36,222 nucleotides of DNA from Aphanocapsa sp. GSE-SYN-MK-11-07L. GTDB lineage: Bacteria; Cyanobacteriota; Cyanobacteriia; Thermosynechococcales; Thermosynechococcaceae. The notes under the pieces were generated by a model that made no database searches, had not been told where the DNA came from, and was given only the letters and a program-made list of their open reading frames with translations. The number at the start of each line of letters is the position of its first letter. Position 1 is the stretch's first letter. This document shows positions 1 to 8,717 of this stretch, one piece after another. Both the position numbers and the translations under genes were made by a program. Where the stretch lies: positions 1-36,222 of the forward strand of contig JAHHGS010000118.1 of the NCBI GenBank assembly GCA_019359715.1. The letters run 5' to 3'.

Positions 1-1
1 T

Positions 2-61
2 GACGACCATTTGATGTTGACAGCAGCAGGGCTGTGGAACTTCTACTTAGAGGTTGCTTAA
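2..61 (+). CDS. C-terminal tail of an unrecognised protein (partial)
   Basis: An open frame enters from the left edge and ends at TAA 59-61, giving the last 19 residues of a protein that finishes LWNFYLEVA. I do not recognise the family. It points toward the truncated hsdM copy and stops about 60 bp before hsdM similarity is lost. It could therefore be the end of a transposase or other inserted gene. That is inference from position only. Confidence 0.35.
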   Translation, partial: DDHLMLTAAGLWNFYLEVA

Positions 62-76
62 TCCCTAAGTGAGGGA
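62..76 (+). terminator. Weak hairpin after the left-edge ORF
   Basis: Directly after the TAA stop, TCCCT and AGGGA form a 5-bp stem with a 5-nt loop. There is no clear T-run, so this is only a weak terminator candidate. Confidence 0.2.
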
Positions 77-105
77 ACTCAATTTATTCATTGTTTCTAA
101 CGTTT

Positions 106-1176
106 TTATAAAGCAACAAGTCTATTAAAGACAACCACAATCCGGCTGGGTTCATTCGTGGCTCGCTTGCTCAGCATGTGCTGAAGAAACAGTAGCGACC
201 CATCGTTAATTCGGGGCAAACCTGCACCAAACCGCCCATCAAATCCTTTCGTGTCCTGCTCTCGCTTAATAATGTATTCCACCTTGCGCCAGTCCACCCC
301 AAAGGGAGGATTAGAAAGCATATGACGAAAGCGGCGCTTATCGTGCCCATCTTCACTAAAGCTATTGCCGAAAATCAGCTTGCGGGGGTCTTCTCCTTTA
401 AGTAAAAAGTCAGCCTTAGCAACGGCATAGGCAGTAGGGTTAATTTCCTGTCCAAATAACTCCACCCGTGCGTTTGGATTGCGGTCAGGATGACAAATAT
501 AATTTTTTGCCTCTGTCAGCATTCCCCCAGTTCCACAGGCAGGATCGTAAATTGTGATGATCGCGTTGGGATTGATTAAGGCTTCCTCATCCTCTAACAA
601 CAGCAACCGCACCATCAGCCGAATCACTTCCCGTGGCGTAAAGTGTTCCCCAGCAGTTTCGTTATTGTCCTGGTTAAAGCGATAGATCAGATGCTCAAAA
701 ATCGAACCCATCTCATGGTTGTCGGTTACGTCTGGGTCAAGAAACCGAATGCCATCGAATTTTTGGAAGATCTGGTACAACAAATTTGCACTTTGCAGCC
801 GCGATACCTGACGACGAAAATCAAACTTTTCAATGATGTCTTGCACATCTGGGCTAAAACCGTTGAGATAATTAATCAGGTTTTGCGCCAGGCTGTTAGA
901 GTCATCTAGCAGCCGATCCCAGTCATACTCTGATATGTTGTAGACAAGGGAATCGCCAGCCGCCGAAGTGAGGACTCCATGCAGATTGTCTAGCTTGCCC
1001 TTATATTTTTCGTAAGCTTGACGCACTGTTTCACGAGTCGCTGCCATTGCCAGGTCGAGCCGCCGAATCACCACCATTGGCAAAATCACATCGGGATACT
1101 CTCGCCGCAGGTAATCACCCCGCAGCATATCGGCAAGGCTCCAAATGAAGTCTGCTTTTTCTTGAAAGTTAGCCAT
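106..1176 (-). pseudogene. hsdM: Type I restriction-modification methylase subunit HsdM, 3'-truncated
   Basis: The predicted 356-residue product is the N-terminal part of an N6-adenine DNA methyltransferase, the M subunit of type I restriction systems. The N-terminal helical HsdM domain covers about residues 1-140. The SAM-binding motif DPACGTGGML and the catalytic NPPF motif follow. The text matches the family up to SRIVVVFN. Family members then continue for another 100 or more residues, but here the frame runs into RLVAL and a stop. No hsdS or hsdR gene is present in the window. The break lies near position 124, next to an unrelated ORF tail, which suggests an insertion or deletion. The methylase is probably inactive because the rest of the fold and the specificity subunit are missing. 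The ATG at 1176 fits the family start. Confidence 0.85.
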
Positions 1177-1204
1177 CGGCGATTGTTTGTAGCTATCACA
1201 GTAT

Positions 1205-1260
1205 CCATTTTCATTAGATATTGAAAATGGGTTAAAAGCTGTATTTTACAAGCTTTTAAC
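1205..1260. promoter_or_regulatory. Two adjacent inverted repeats upstream of hsdM
   Basis: Two perfect inverted repeats lie back to back, 29-84 bp upstream of the hsdM start. The first has arms CCATTTTC (1205-1212) and GAAAATGG (1223-1230). The second has arms GTTAAAAGCT (1231-1240) and AGCTTTTAAC (1251-1260). Both have 10-nt spacers and their centres are 28 bp apart. This layout suits paired operators for a dimeric regulator. They could instead form hairpins in the 3' region of the oligopeptidase gene, which is transcribed toward them, but no T-run follows. Confidence 0.45.
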
Positions 1261-1328
1261 GTTCCGAACCAGAAGCATAGGATTCAAATTACTGTCACCT
1301 GCCCCTACTCCACTCTCACCCGCAACAG

Positions 1329-3413
1329 TCAAGAATACCGATGATTAAGGTCTGGAAAATGAATACCAAGAGTATGGACTAAAAAGGCCAGCCGATCGCC
1401 CATTTCATCAATTGCCTTGCTGGTGGGTTTGCCAGCGCCGTGTCCAGCTTTGGTTTCAATCCGAATCAAGACGGGTCTGGGGGCGCGCTGAGCAGCTTGG
1501 AGGGCAGCGGCAAACTTAAAGCTGTGGGCAGGCACGACGCGATCGTCATGGTCGGCGGTCGTGATCAGGGTGGCGGGGTAAGCCATACCCGATTGCAGGT
1601 TGTGCAGGGGTGAATAGTCGTACAGGTAGGCAAATTCTTCTGGGTCGTCGGCACAGCCATATTCTGGCACCCAGGCCCAGCCAATTGTGAACTGATGAAA
1701 GCGCAGCATGTCCATCACGCCCACGGCTGGGAGCGCTGCCGCAAATAAATCGGGGTGCTGGGTCATGCAGGCTCCGACCAGCAAGCCACCATTGCTGCCA
1801 CCCCCGATCGCCAGCTTAGTCGGGCAAGTGTAGCGCTGATCAATCAGCCAAACGGCAGCACTGACAAAATCATCAAACACATTTTGCTTGCGCCCCTTCA
1901 TGCCGGCTTGATGCCAGTCTTCGCCGTATTCGCCGCCACCCCGCAGACTGGGCACGGCATAAACACCGCCCAGCTCCATCCAAACTAAATTGCTAACCGA
2001 GAAGCTGGGCGTCAGAGAAATATTAAAGCCGCCATAGCCATACAGATAGGTTGGGTTACGCCCCTCCAGCTTGATTCCCTTTTTGTGAGTAATAAACAGA
2101 GGAATCTTCGTCCCATCCTTGCTGCGATAAAACACCTGGCGGGTTTCGTAAGCTTGCGGGTCAAAATCAATTTGGGGCTGCCGAAATAGACTGCTTTTCC
2201 CCGTCAGCATGTCGTAGCGGTAGATGCAGGTCGGAACCGTAAAACTAGTAAAGCTGTAGAAAGTTTCTGTGTCCGTCTGTCGGCCGCCAAACCCCCCCAC
2301 CGAACCGAGGCCGGGCAGGGCAACTTGGCGCTCAAATTTGCCTTTGAGGTCAAAGATTTTCACCTGAGCGTGAGCATCCTTCAGGTAGGCCGCTACGAAT
2401 TGGTGATTGATCAAACTCACCCCTTCCAGAGTTTCAGCCGCTTCGGGAATGATTTCTTGGCGCTGAGCGGGTTGAGCGGTGTCGATCGCAATCACTCGTC
2501 CTCTGGGGGCCTCTAGATCGGTTTGCAGCCAAAACACCGAGCCAGCATTGCCAATGAACTGATAGCTGGCTTTAAATTCGCTGACTAGCTCGACCACAGG
2601 CGAATCAGGGTTAGCCAAATCTTTGTAGAACAGTAAATTCTGGGAACTGCTGCCCCGCCAGACTGAAATTACTAAATAGCGCCCGTCTTCGCTGACGGTG
2701 CCATTAAAGCCCCACTCTGGCTGGTCGGGGCGATCGTAAATCAGTCGGTCTGCGGTTTGAGGCGTACCGAGGCGATGGAAGAACAGCTTTTGATGATAGT
2801 TGGTCGCTGCCAGGCTGGTATTAGGGTCGGGTTCATCGTAGCGGCTGTAGAAAAACCCTGGTTCGTGATGACTCCAACTTGCCCCCGAAAACTTGACCCA
2901 TTGCAGCCGATCGCCGATGTCTTTGCCTGTGGCAACCTCTTTCACCTGCCAGACTTGCCAGTCCGACCCGGCGGTGGACAGCCCGTAGGCCATCCACTGT
3001 CCGTCCTCGCTGAGCGACAGTCCAGACAGGGCGATCGTGCCATCGCTGGAAAGCTGATTCGGGTCGAGCAATACCTGGGGTTCAGCCTCTAAATCGGGCA
3101 GCGTGTAAAGGACGCTCTGGTTCTGCAAACCGTCGTTTTTGAGGTAAAAATATTGGCTGCCGCGCCGAAAAGGAGGGCTATATTTTTCGTAATTCCAAAG
3201 TTGGGTCAGCCGCTCAGTCAGAGCTGAGCGAGCTGGAATCTGAGCCAAAAAATCAAATGTAAGCTGATTTTGAGCCGTAATCCAATCTTGAGTCGCTGGG
3301 GACTGGCCTTCTTCTAACCAGCGATAGGGGTCACTGACTAACGTGCCGTGATAGTCATCAACCTGCTCAACGGTGGGGCTGATTGGGTAAGTATAAGTAA
3401 ACTTGGCAGACAT
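1329..3413 (-). CDS. Prolyl oligopeptidase family serine peptidase (S9A)
   Basis: A 694-residue protein of the usual prolyl oligopeptidase length. This family cleaves short peptides after proline, usually in the cytoplasm, and I see no signal peptide. The N-terminal part (about 1-70) and a seven-bladed beta-propeller (about 75-420) gate the active site. The C-terminal alpha/beta-hydrolase domain starts near residue 430. The catalytic triad is visible: Ser540 in GGGSNGG, Asp623 in DHDDRVVP and His658 in KAGHGAG. Arg625, just after the catalytic Asp, matches the substrate carboxylate-binding arginine of the family. The gene is 20 bp downstream of a small lipoprotein gene on the same strand and may share its transcript. 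The ATG at 3413 starts the standard YPxSP-like N-terminus. Confidence 0.95.
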   Translation of the reverse strand: MSAKFTYTYPISPTVEQVDDYHGTLVSDPYRWLEEGQSPATQDWITAQNQLTFDFLAQIPARSALTERLTQLWNYEKYSPPFRRGSQYFYLKNDGLQNQSVLYTLPDLEAEPQVLLDPNQLSSDGTIALSGLSLSEDGQWMAYGLSTAGSDWQVWQVKEVATGKDIGDRLQWVKFSGASWSHHEPGFFYSRYDEPDPNTSLAATNYHQKLFFHRLGTPQTADRLIYDRPDQPEWGFNGTVSEDGRYLVISVWRGSSSQNLLFYKDLANPDSPVVELVSEFKASYQFIGNAGSVFWLQTDLEAPRGRVIAIDTAQPAQRQEIIPEAAETLEGVSLINHQFVAAYLKDAHAQVKIFDLKGKFERQVALPGLGSVGGFGGRQTDTETFYSFTSFTVPTCIYRYDMLTGKSSLFRQPQIDFDPQAYETRQVFYRSKDGTKIPLFITHKKGIKLEGRNPTYLYGYGGFNISLTPSFSVSNLVWMELGGVYAVPSLRGGGEYGEDWHQAGMKGRKQNVFDDFVSAAVWLIDQRYTCPTKLAIGGGSNGGLLVGACMTQHPDLFAAALPAVGVMDMLRFHQFTIGWAWVPEYGCADDPEEFAYLYDYSPLHNLQSGMAYPATLITTADHDDRVVPAHSFKFAAALQAAQRAPRPVLIRIETKAGHGAGKPTSKAIDEMGDRLAFLVHTLGIHFPDLNHRYS

Positions 3414-3433
3414 GGGGGTTCAGCAAAAATAGG

Positions 3434-3667
3434 CTAGTTTTCGAGCTGCTTCTGTTGCTCTTGCAGCTTTAGATTGTCTTGATCAATCTTTTTCTGCACG
3501 TCATTAGCCTTTTGGATTGCCCGTTCTCCACCCTCAACGCCCTTTTTGTAGGTGCCTTCGATCGGATTTTCGCTCACACAGCCGCCCACTCCCACCAATA
3601 CACAAACGGCCAGAGCCGCCATCAAGGGCTGGAAACCAGCAGGGCGATGAGTCTGAGCATCTTCCAT
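3434..3667 (-). CDS. Small predicted lipoprotein
   Basis: A 77-residue protein from the ATG at 3667. A TTG at 3679 would add four residues and has no better ribosome site. A short n-region containing an arginine is followed by a hydrophobic stretch (about 16-29) ending VGVGGC, a reasonable lipobox with Cys30 as the lipidated residue. The mature part is a charged, Gln/Lys/Asp-rich helix likely to form a coiled coil, ending in a KLQEQQKQLEN-like tail. It would be a membrane-anchored periplasmic protein. No family is recognised. It lies upstream of the oligopeptidase gene on the same strand, and the region up to 3777 is shared with the divergent aldo/keto reductase gene. Confidence 0.6.
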   Translation of the reverse strand: MEDAQTHRPAGFQPLMAALAVCVLVGVGGCVSENPIEGTYKKGVEGGERAIQKANDVQKKIDQDNLKLQEQQKQLEN

Positions 3668-3777
3668 ACAGTCGTTCAAACATTTTGCAGATAAAACTAT
3701 CCTATCCCAGTCAGGGGATGATCGATGGCGACGGCGATCGCTAGACTAAGAGTGTAAACATTAAGAAAAGTAAAGCT

Positions 3778-4719
3778 GTGGCGACCACAACCTTAGGCAA
3801 AACTGGCCCGACCGTTCCCCCGCTCGGAATTGGCACCTGGGCCTGGGGAGACAAGCTATTTTGGGGCTATGGCGACCAGTACGGCCCAACCGAGGTAGAA
3901 GCAGCTTTTCGGACTGCTGTTGAACAGGGGATTACTTTTTTTGACACTGCCGAAGTGTATGGGTTAGGCGAGTCAGAGCGCTTGCTGGGCGAATTTATGA
4001 AAACTGTCTCTGTGCCAGTCCAAGTTGCTACCAAGTACGGGCCGCTGCCTTGGCGGTTCAGCGCTGAGGCGGTGAAAGATGCCTTGACCAATAGCCTGAA
4101 GCGGTTGCAGGTTGACCAAATTGCCCTCTACCAAGTTCATTGGCCGTTTAATTTCTTGATGTCCGAGCCAACCTTGTTTGAAGCTTTGGCGATCGCCGTT
4201 CAGCAGGGCAAAATTCAAGCCATTGGGGTCAGCAACTATTCGGCTGAGCAAATGACCACAGCTTGGCAGGAGTTAGACAAATTCAGTGTGCCCTTGGCGG
4301 TCAATCAAGTCCGCTATTCGCTAATCACTCGCCAAATTGAAAGCCAGGGAATTTTGGCGATGGCCCGCAAGCTAGGGGTGACTGTGTTAGCCTACAGCCC
4401 CTTGGCGCAGGGCTTGTTGACGGGAAAATATACCCCAGACCATCCACCCAAAGGGGCGAGAAAAGGAGATGCTCGGTTTAGTCAAGCCGGCTTAGCCAAA
4501 CTTGAACCCGTCACTCAATTGCTGAAGCAATACGCGCAGGAGCACGATCGCACCCCGGCCCAAGTTGCTCTCAATTGGCTGATCGCCCAGGCAGGCGTGA
4601 TTCCGATTCCTGGGGCTAAAACAGCCCAGCAAGCAGCAGACAATGCTGGTGCGATCGGTTGGTCGCTGAGCGCAGATCAAGTCAGCCAGTTAGAGTTAGC
4701 CAGTCGGGCTTGGTTATAG
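3778..4719 (+). CDS. Aldo/keto reductase
   Basis: A 313-residue NADPH-dependent (alpha/beta)8-barrel oxidoreductase of the aldo/keto reductase superfamily. The catalytic tetrad is present: Asp56 and Tyr61 in FFDTAEVYG, Lys86 in VATKYG and His121 in LYQVHWP. The C-terminal cofactor segment IPIPGAKTAQQA fits NADP binding. The start is GTG 3778, preceded by a purine-rich AAGAAAAG ribosome site about 7 nt upstream. Similar proteins are common in cyanobacteria and plants, but the substrate cannot be read from the sequence. The next gene begins 130 bp downstream. The gap contains a palindrome, TTTTGGG/CCCAAAA, near 4776-4791. Confidence 0.92.
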   Translation: MATTTLGKTGPTVPPLGIGTWAWGDKLFWGYGDQYGPTEVEAAFRTAVEQGITFFDTAEVYGLGESERLLGEFMKTVSVPVQVATKYGPLPWRFSAEAVKDALTNSLKRLQVDQIALYQVHWPFNFLMSEPTLFEALAIAVQQGKIQAIGVSNYSAEQMTTAWQELDKFSVPLAVNQVRYSLITRQIESQGILAMARKLGVTVLAYSPLAQGLLTGKYTPDHPPKGARKGDARFSQAGLAKLEPVTQLLKQYAQEHDRTPAQVALNWLIAQAGVIPIPGAKTAQQAADNAGAIGWSLSADQVSQLELASRAWL

Positions 4720-4850
4720 GCTGGCAAGGGGCAAAAATTATTCAGGCCGGAAGGCAACTGAATGAGCGATCACGATTTTGGGGTCCCAAAAATAAGTTAC
4801 AAAGATTTACAATGCCAGAAAGATTTTAGCCAAACCGGCCTGATTTGCCC

Positions 4851-5702
4851 ATGCGCCGCCAGTTTAAAGACCGCCAAGACTTGATCACTTATCTGCGATC
4901 GCAGTTTCCGCAAGCGACTGATCCAGGTCATGTTTCGGCAACGCTGGGCGGGCGGCAAGCGGCCGAGCAAGCCCTCCGCCAAATTGACCCGGTAGACTAT
5001 GCCCGCAGCCGTAATTTTTTGACTGGGGCAGTCACCTATCTGTCTGCCTACATTCGGCATGGGGTGCTGAGCCTGTCCGAGGTGCGAGACGCAGTTTTGG
5101 CAAAAATTCCTCCAGATGAGGCAGATATTAAGTTGATTACAGAGTTGGGCTGGCGGGATTATTGGCAGCGCTTGTACGTCGTTTTAGGCGACCAGATCTG
5201 GCAAGACCAAGAACCCTATAAAACTGGCTTTGCGCCCGCGGATTATCAGTCTGAGCTGCCGGAGGATGTCGCTAGTGGGCAAACAGGGCTGGTCTGCATG
5301 GATCAAATTAGCGATCAGCTCCGCCGCACGGGCTATTTGCACAACCATGCTCGGATGTGGCTAGCCGCCTACTTGGTGCATTGGCGGCGGGTGCGCTGGC
5401 AGACCGGATCCACCTGGTTTTTAGAGCATTTGCTGGATGGCGATCCGGCCAGCAACAACTTGTCTTGGCAATGGGTGGCGAGTACGTTTAGCCACAAACC
5501 CTATTTCTTCAATCGAGAAAATCTAGAACGCTATTCGCAAGGCAAGTATTGCCGCCGTTGCCCCCTTTCTGGGCAGTGCGATTTTGAAGGTAGCTACGAG
5601 CAATTGAGCGATCGCCTGTTTCCGAATGCCAATTTTCAAAAACAGCCATCCTCTGGCAGCTACGGGCATCGTCCAGCTCAATCTCAGCGGAGGCAGAAGT
5701 GA
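4851..5702 (+). CDS. Photolyase/cryptochrome FAD-binding domain protein lacking the N-terminal domain
   Basis: A 283-residue protein from ATG 4851 (a TTG at 4845 is less likely). It corresponds to the C-terminal FAD-binding domain of DNA photolyases. Typical motifs are visible: a TYLSAYIRHGVLS segment near residue 62, ELGWRDYWQ near 98, the TGYLHNHARM helix near 160 and DGDPASNNLSWQW near 197. There is no alpha/beta antenna domain in front. Four cysteines, C149 (LVCMDQ), C234, C237 and C243 (YCRRCPLSGQC), occupy places similar to the [4Fe-4S] ligands of the iron-sulfur bacterial cryptochrome/photolyase group. The first lies before the HNHAR helix and the other three are in the C-terminal region. 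The spacing of the last three differs from that group, so a cluster is inference. The stop overlaps the start of the next gene, which encodes the missing domain. Confidence 0.85.
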   Translation: MRRQFKDRQDLITYLRSQFPQATDPGHVSATLGGRQAAEQALRQIDPVDYARSRNFLTGAVTYLSAYIRHGVLSLSEVRDAVLAKIPPDEADIKLITELGWRDYWQRLYVVLGDQIWQDQEPYKTGFAPADYQSELPEDVASGQTGLVCMDQISDQLRRTGYLHNHARMWLAAYLVHWRRVRWQTGSTWFLEHLLDGDPASNNLSWQWVASTFSHKPYFFNRENLERYSQGKYCRRCPLSGQCDFEGSYEQLSDRLFPNANFQKQPSSGSYGHRPAQSQRRQK

Positions 5703-6115
5703 TGCGCCAGCCGCTAGTTTGGCTACACGGCGACTGCCTGAGTCCTTTGGCACCGCCGCTGTTCGCTTATCCTGACGCGCCAGCGGTTTGGGTTTGGGAT
5801 GATCAGTTGCTGGAGCAACAGCAGATTAGTCTGAAGCGAATTGTGTTTATCTATGAGTGTTTACTAGAACTCCCCGTAGAAATTCGCCGAGGCGAAGTGG
5901 CAACAGAAATTAATCAGTTTGCCCGCGCTCAAGCTGCGGATGGAATTGTCACTACGGGCAGCCCCAGCCCTCGGTTTGAGCAAATTTGCCAAGGGTTAGA
6001 ACTGCCGGTCAAAATCTTAGAGGTGAATCCGTTTGTTAACTATCAGGGCTACATTGACCTCAAACGGTTCTCGCGCTATTGGCACGTCGCCCAGCGGTAT
6101 GTCAACCCGTCCTAA
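5702..6115 (+). CDS. Photolyase N-terminal (antenna-type) domain-like protein
   Basis: A 137-residue protein. Its ATG at 5702 overlaps the stop of the preceding gene (TGATG), and a GGAGG site sits about 8 nt upstream. A GTG at 5699 is also in frame. It begins PLVWLHGDCLSPLAPPL, resembling the first beta-strand of the photolyase alpha/beta domain. It also carries FIYECLLELPVEIRRGE and ADGIVTTGSPSP, matching the family's decision helix and later strands. It is about the size of one photolyase N-terminal domain. The likely role is to pair with the upstream FAD domain to make a two-subunit photolyase-like protein, which is inference. Its stop interlocks with the stop of the convergent gene. Confidence 0.7.
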   Translation: MRQPLVWLHGDCLSPLAPPLFAYPDAPAVWVWDDQLLEQQQISLKRIVFIYECLLELPVEIRRGEVATEINQFARAQAADGIVTTGSPSPRFEQICQGLELPVKILEVNPFVNYQGYIDLKRFSRYWHVAQRYVNPS

Positions 6116-6687
6116 TCGGGTAAAGCTGCTCCTGTCGTTGGGTCACTGACGTAGAGACCCAGGATCAGCGATCGCAAGACGGTATCCCAAACTGGCGTTA
6201 AGCGATCGGCATCATCCACCCAGTAGTCGAAGGTAATTAGGCACTGGACGCCTGATCCTAGCCCGACGCAAATTCGCGAGTAGGCTTCTCGATTGTCCTG
6301 GGGGTCAAGAAATTTAAATTCCGTCCAGACAATATTGGCGGTTTGGCGATCGAGGGTAATGATTTCACCTTTGCTGAGAATATGGCGCTCATCGTGTTCA
6401 ACCACGTCCGCCAAGGCCTGAGCCAGCGGAAAATTCCGCCAATCCGCCGGAGGCAGCAGGTTAAAAGAAGCTTCTAAGCGGCAGTCATCATTGGGCGGCT
6501 TGCGGTCTAGAAACCGAAAAGACTTGGTGTCCGGTTCAAAAAACCAGTCTTGCGGCACCTCAAACCGGACGGCGCCTCGCCCAGCCACAAAAAGCTTATA
6601 GCCTGGACTGGCCTGCCAGTGGTGGTTTGGCTTCAGGGCCAGGGTTTCTTTAATCCACTTCAGGTTGTGCTTTTTTTGCTTGCCCAT
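6112..6687 (-). CDS. Conserved hypothetical protein, possibly PsbP/Mog1-fold
   Basis: A 191-residue soluble protein without signal peptide or membrane segments. The ATG at 6687 is chosen over the upstream TTG at 6699 because a GAGGG ribosome site precedes it by about 7 nt. The sequence reads VRFEVPQDWFFE, later EASFNLLPPADW and VWTEFKFLDPQDNREAYSRICVG. This pattern resembles cyanobacterial proteins with a PsbP/DUF1795-like fold, but I am not certain. Its stop codon overlaps the stop of the plus-strand photolyase-domain gene (CTAA at 6112-6115), so the two genes converge with no spacer. Confidence 0.6.
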   Translation of the reverse strand: MGKQKKHNLKWIKETLALKPNHHWQASPGYKLFVAGRGAVRFEVPQDWFFEPDTKSFRFLDRKPPNDDCRLEASFNLLPPADWRNFPLAQALADVVEHDERHILSKGEIITLDRQTANIVWTEFKFLDPQDNREAYSRICVGLGSGVQCLITFDYWVDDADRLTPVWDTVLRSLILGLYVSDPTTGAALPD

Positions 6688-6808
6688 ATCTGCCCTCAAA
6701 ATTAAACATCGATCGTGATATTCAAGTCAGGATTTTAAGTGGCGTTAGCTTTACCCCGATAGCTCAAAATCATGGCAAATTTGGGACGGTACAAACTATT
6801 TAGACTAT

Positions 6809-8365
6809 TTAGGGTGTGGTTGGAGTCGGGGACACTGTCGGAGTAGTGGGAGGCGTGGTTGCCGTTGCAGCCGGAAAGTCTAGGGGCTGATTGCTGACAA
6901 AGCGCTGGAGAGCAGCCAACGCACGGTTATAGGTAACCGTAGCGCTGAGTAAATTACTCTGAGATCGGGTGAGCGAGGTTTCAGCATTGCTGACCTCTAA
7001 CTGAGTGCCAACCCCCGCCTGAAAGCGCAGTCGAGCCAAGCGCAGTCCTTCTGTCGCTTGTTCAACAGCAACGCGATTGGTTTCAATATTTTCGGCGCTG
7101 GCTTGCAGGGTGTTAAAGGACTGCTCAATCTGAAACCGAATCAGGTTTTTGAAGCTAGCAAATTGAGTTTCAGCGATCGCCACACTAGCCGACTGCTGAG
7201 CCGCGCTGGCGCTTGAGGCACCACCTTCAAAAATATTTAAGCTCAGTTGCCCCGTCACTGAATATCCCCAGTTGGGAGCCTGTCGGTCGGTAACTGAATC
7301 GGTGGTATTGAGCGTGCTGCCAACTGCAATTTGCGGGCCTAAGTTTGCAAGGGCAACTCGCCGCTGCTGGAGCGCAATGTTGCGTTGAGCAATTTGCTGT
7401 TCTAGCTCTACCCGATTTCTGAGTCCTAAAACAATGCTATCTGCCAAAGGCAGCGTCCACTTGCCAGCCACTTGAATCGGATCAGCCGCCGACAAATTCA
7501 CCGTATTGGCCACGCTTAGGGTCTGAGCAAGTTGGCGACGAGCGGTTTGTTGGTCACTAATCGCCTGGGTCAACTGCTGCTGGTTATTGGCCAACTGGAC
7601 CTGGGCTTGCAGGACATCAAAGCGGGTGCCCAAGCCAGCCCGCTCACGGGCCACCGTATCCCGGAGGCTGATTTGCGAGTTTTCGACTGCGGCCTGGGCA
7701 ATTCTGACGATCGCATCGGCTTGCTGAATGTTGTAGTAGTCGTCTGTGACAGTAAAGCGGAGTTGTTCAAACTGGCGGGACAAATCTAGCTCCGAAAACC
7801 GCACTTGCTCACGCGCCGCCTTGATGCTGGCATCCCTTTGCCCAAACGTAAATACGTTATACGACAGTTGAAGAGTAGTGCTGGTGAGATTACTAACCGG
7901 ACTGCTGGTTTGGGGTTGCCCCAGCAAAGATTGGGTCAGAGGCGGCAATTCGGCAAATTGCTGCTCCGCTCGCTGATTAAATAATTTGGTTGTGGCTGAC
8001 TCTGTCCGCGTCAGTGACGATTGCAGACTCAAGGTCGGAAACAGGGCGGCTTGCGCTTGGCGGAGGGCGGCTCGACTCTGGCGCAACTGAGACTCAATCG
8101 CCTGCAAATCTCGATTGTTTCGCCGAGCCAGCTCGATCGCCTGCTGAAGCGTAATCGGTTGATTCAGATCAATCTGCACCTGTTCGGGTCGAGTTGGCAA
8201 ACTGAGCGGATCGGGATCAGGATTGAGGCGAATTAAATCTGCGGCATTGGTTGTCACATTGCCCTCTAGACCCGTTGATTGAGCTTGGGCCAGCGCCGTT
8301 TCAACCACAATTAGGGACAAGGCTGTCCCCACACCAAAAGAAGCTAAAGCAGAAAAGCGTTGCAT
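6809..8365 (-). CDS. TolC family outer-membrane efflux protein
   Basis: A 518-residue protein with a Sec signal peptide (hydrophobic core about 8-24, likely cut after ALA near residue 26). Two outer-membrane-efflux repeats follow. The first starts at ITLQQAIELARRNNRDL (about 73-90) and the second near residue 310 with LGLRNRVELEQQIAQRN. Long Gln/Ala-rich helices are typical of the TolC alpha-barrel. Trimers form a channel across the outer membrane for efflux or type I secretion. The C-terminus is a Pro/Thr repeat tail (TPPTTPTVSPTPTTP). No inner-membrane pump or adaptor gene lies beside it, so its partner is encoded elsewhere. Confidence 0.9.
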   Translation of the reverse strand: MQRFSALASFGVGTALSLIVVETALAQAQSTGLEGNVTTNAADLIRLNPDPDPLSLPTRPEQVQIDLNQPITLQQAIELARRNNRDLQAIESQLRQSRAALRQAQAALFPTLSLQSSLTRTESATTKLFNQRAEQQFAELPPLTQSLLGQPQTSSPVSNLTSTTLQLSYNVFTFGQRDASIKAAREQVRFSELDLSRQFEQLRFTVTDDYYNIQQADAIVRIAQAAVENSQISLRDTVARERAGLGTRFDVLQAQVQLANNQQQLTQAISDQQTARRQLAQTLSVANTVNLSAADPIQVAGKWTLPLADSIVLGLRNRVELEQQIAQRNIALQQRRVALANLGPQIAVGSTLNTTDSVTDRQAPNWGYSVTGQLSLNIFEGGASSASAAQQSASVAIAETQFASFKNLIRFQIEQSFNTLQASAENIETNRVAVEQATEGLRLARLRFQAGVGTQLEVSNAETSLTRSQSNLLSATVTYNRALAALQRFVSNQPLDFPAATATTPPTTPTVSPTPTTP

Positions 8366-8673
8366 AGTTGTAAATGCCCGTCAAACGTCCCTGAGTGAGA
8401 ATGGCAAAAGCTAACTCCAGCTATGCTATCAGACTCAGCCCGATCGGCAGTAGGTGAATCCTTTCAATCTCTCGCTACGACCAGACAGATTGGGATCATT
8501 TATTTTTTAAAGTTCCCACTCTCCAAAGGTTTTGAAGAATAATGCCAGTTAATCTGAGCAGCGCCCGCGATAAAGATGAATTTTTTGGAAAGACTTGCCT
8601 CGTCAAACCTTTCAAAGCAGTCAGCACTCACTGAGAGGGTTAAAACGCATCTTGGGCTAAGTTGCTAGCTTCA
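8366..8673. other. Noncoding interval upstream of the TolC-family gene
   Basis: About 300 bp between the TolC-family gene and the phytochelatin synthase-like gene, which are transcribed in the same direction. I see no convincing ORF, RNA gene or strong hairpin. The part nearest 8366 probably carries the promoter of the efflux gene. Confidence 0.4.
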
Positions 8674-8717
8674 AGATCCCCCCTGCCCCCCTTTTTAAGG
8701 AGGATTTAGCGGGATCT
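8674..8717. repeat. Short palindromic repeat overlapping the 3' end of the phytochelatin synthase-like gene
   Basis: Perfect 7-bp outer arms AGATCCC (8674-8680) and GGGATCT (8711-8717) enclose a C-rich run and an inner CCTTTTTAAGG palindrome. The right arm runs into the stop codon (8716-8718) of the minus-strand gene, so the repeat has supplied the gene end or acts as its terminator. It belongs to the general class of G/C-rich palindromic repeats seen elsewhere in the window. Confidence 0.5.
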
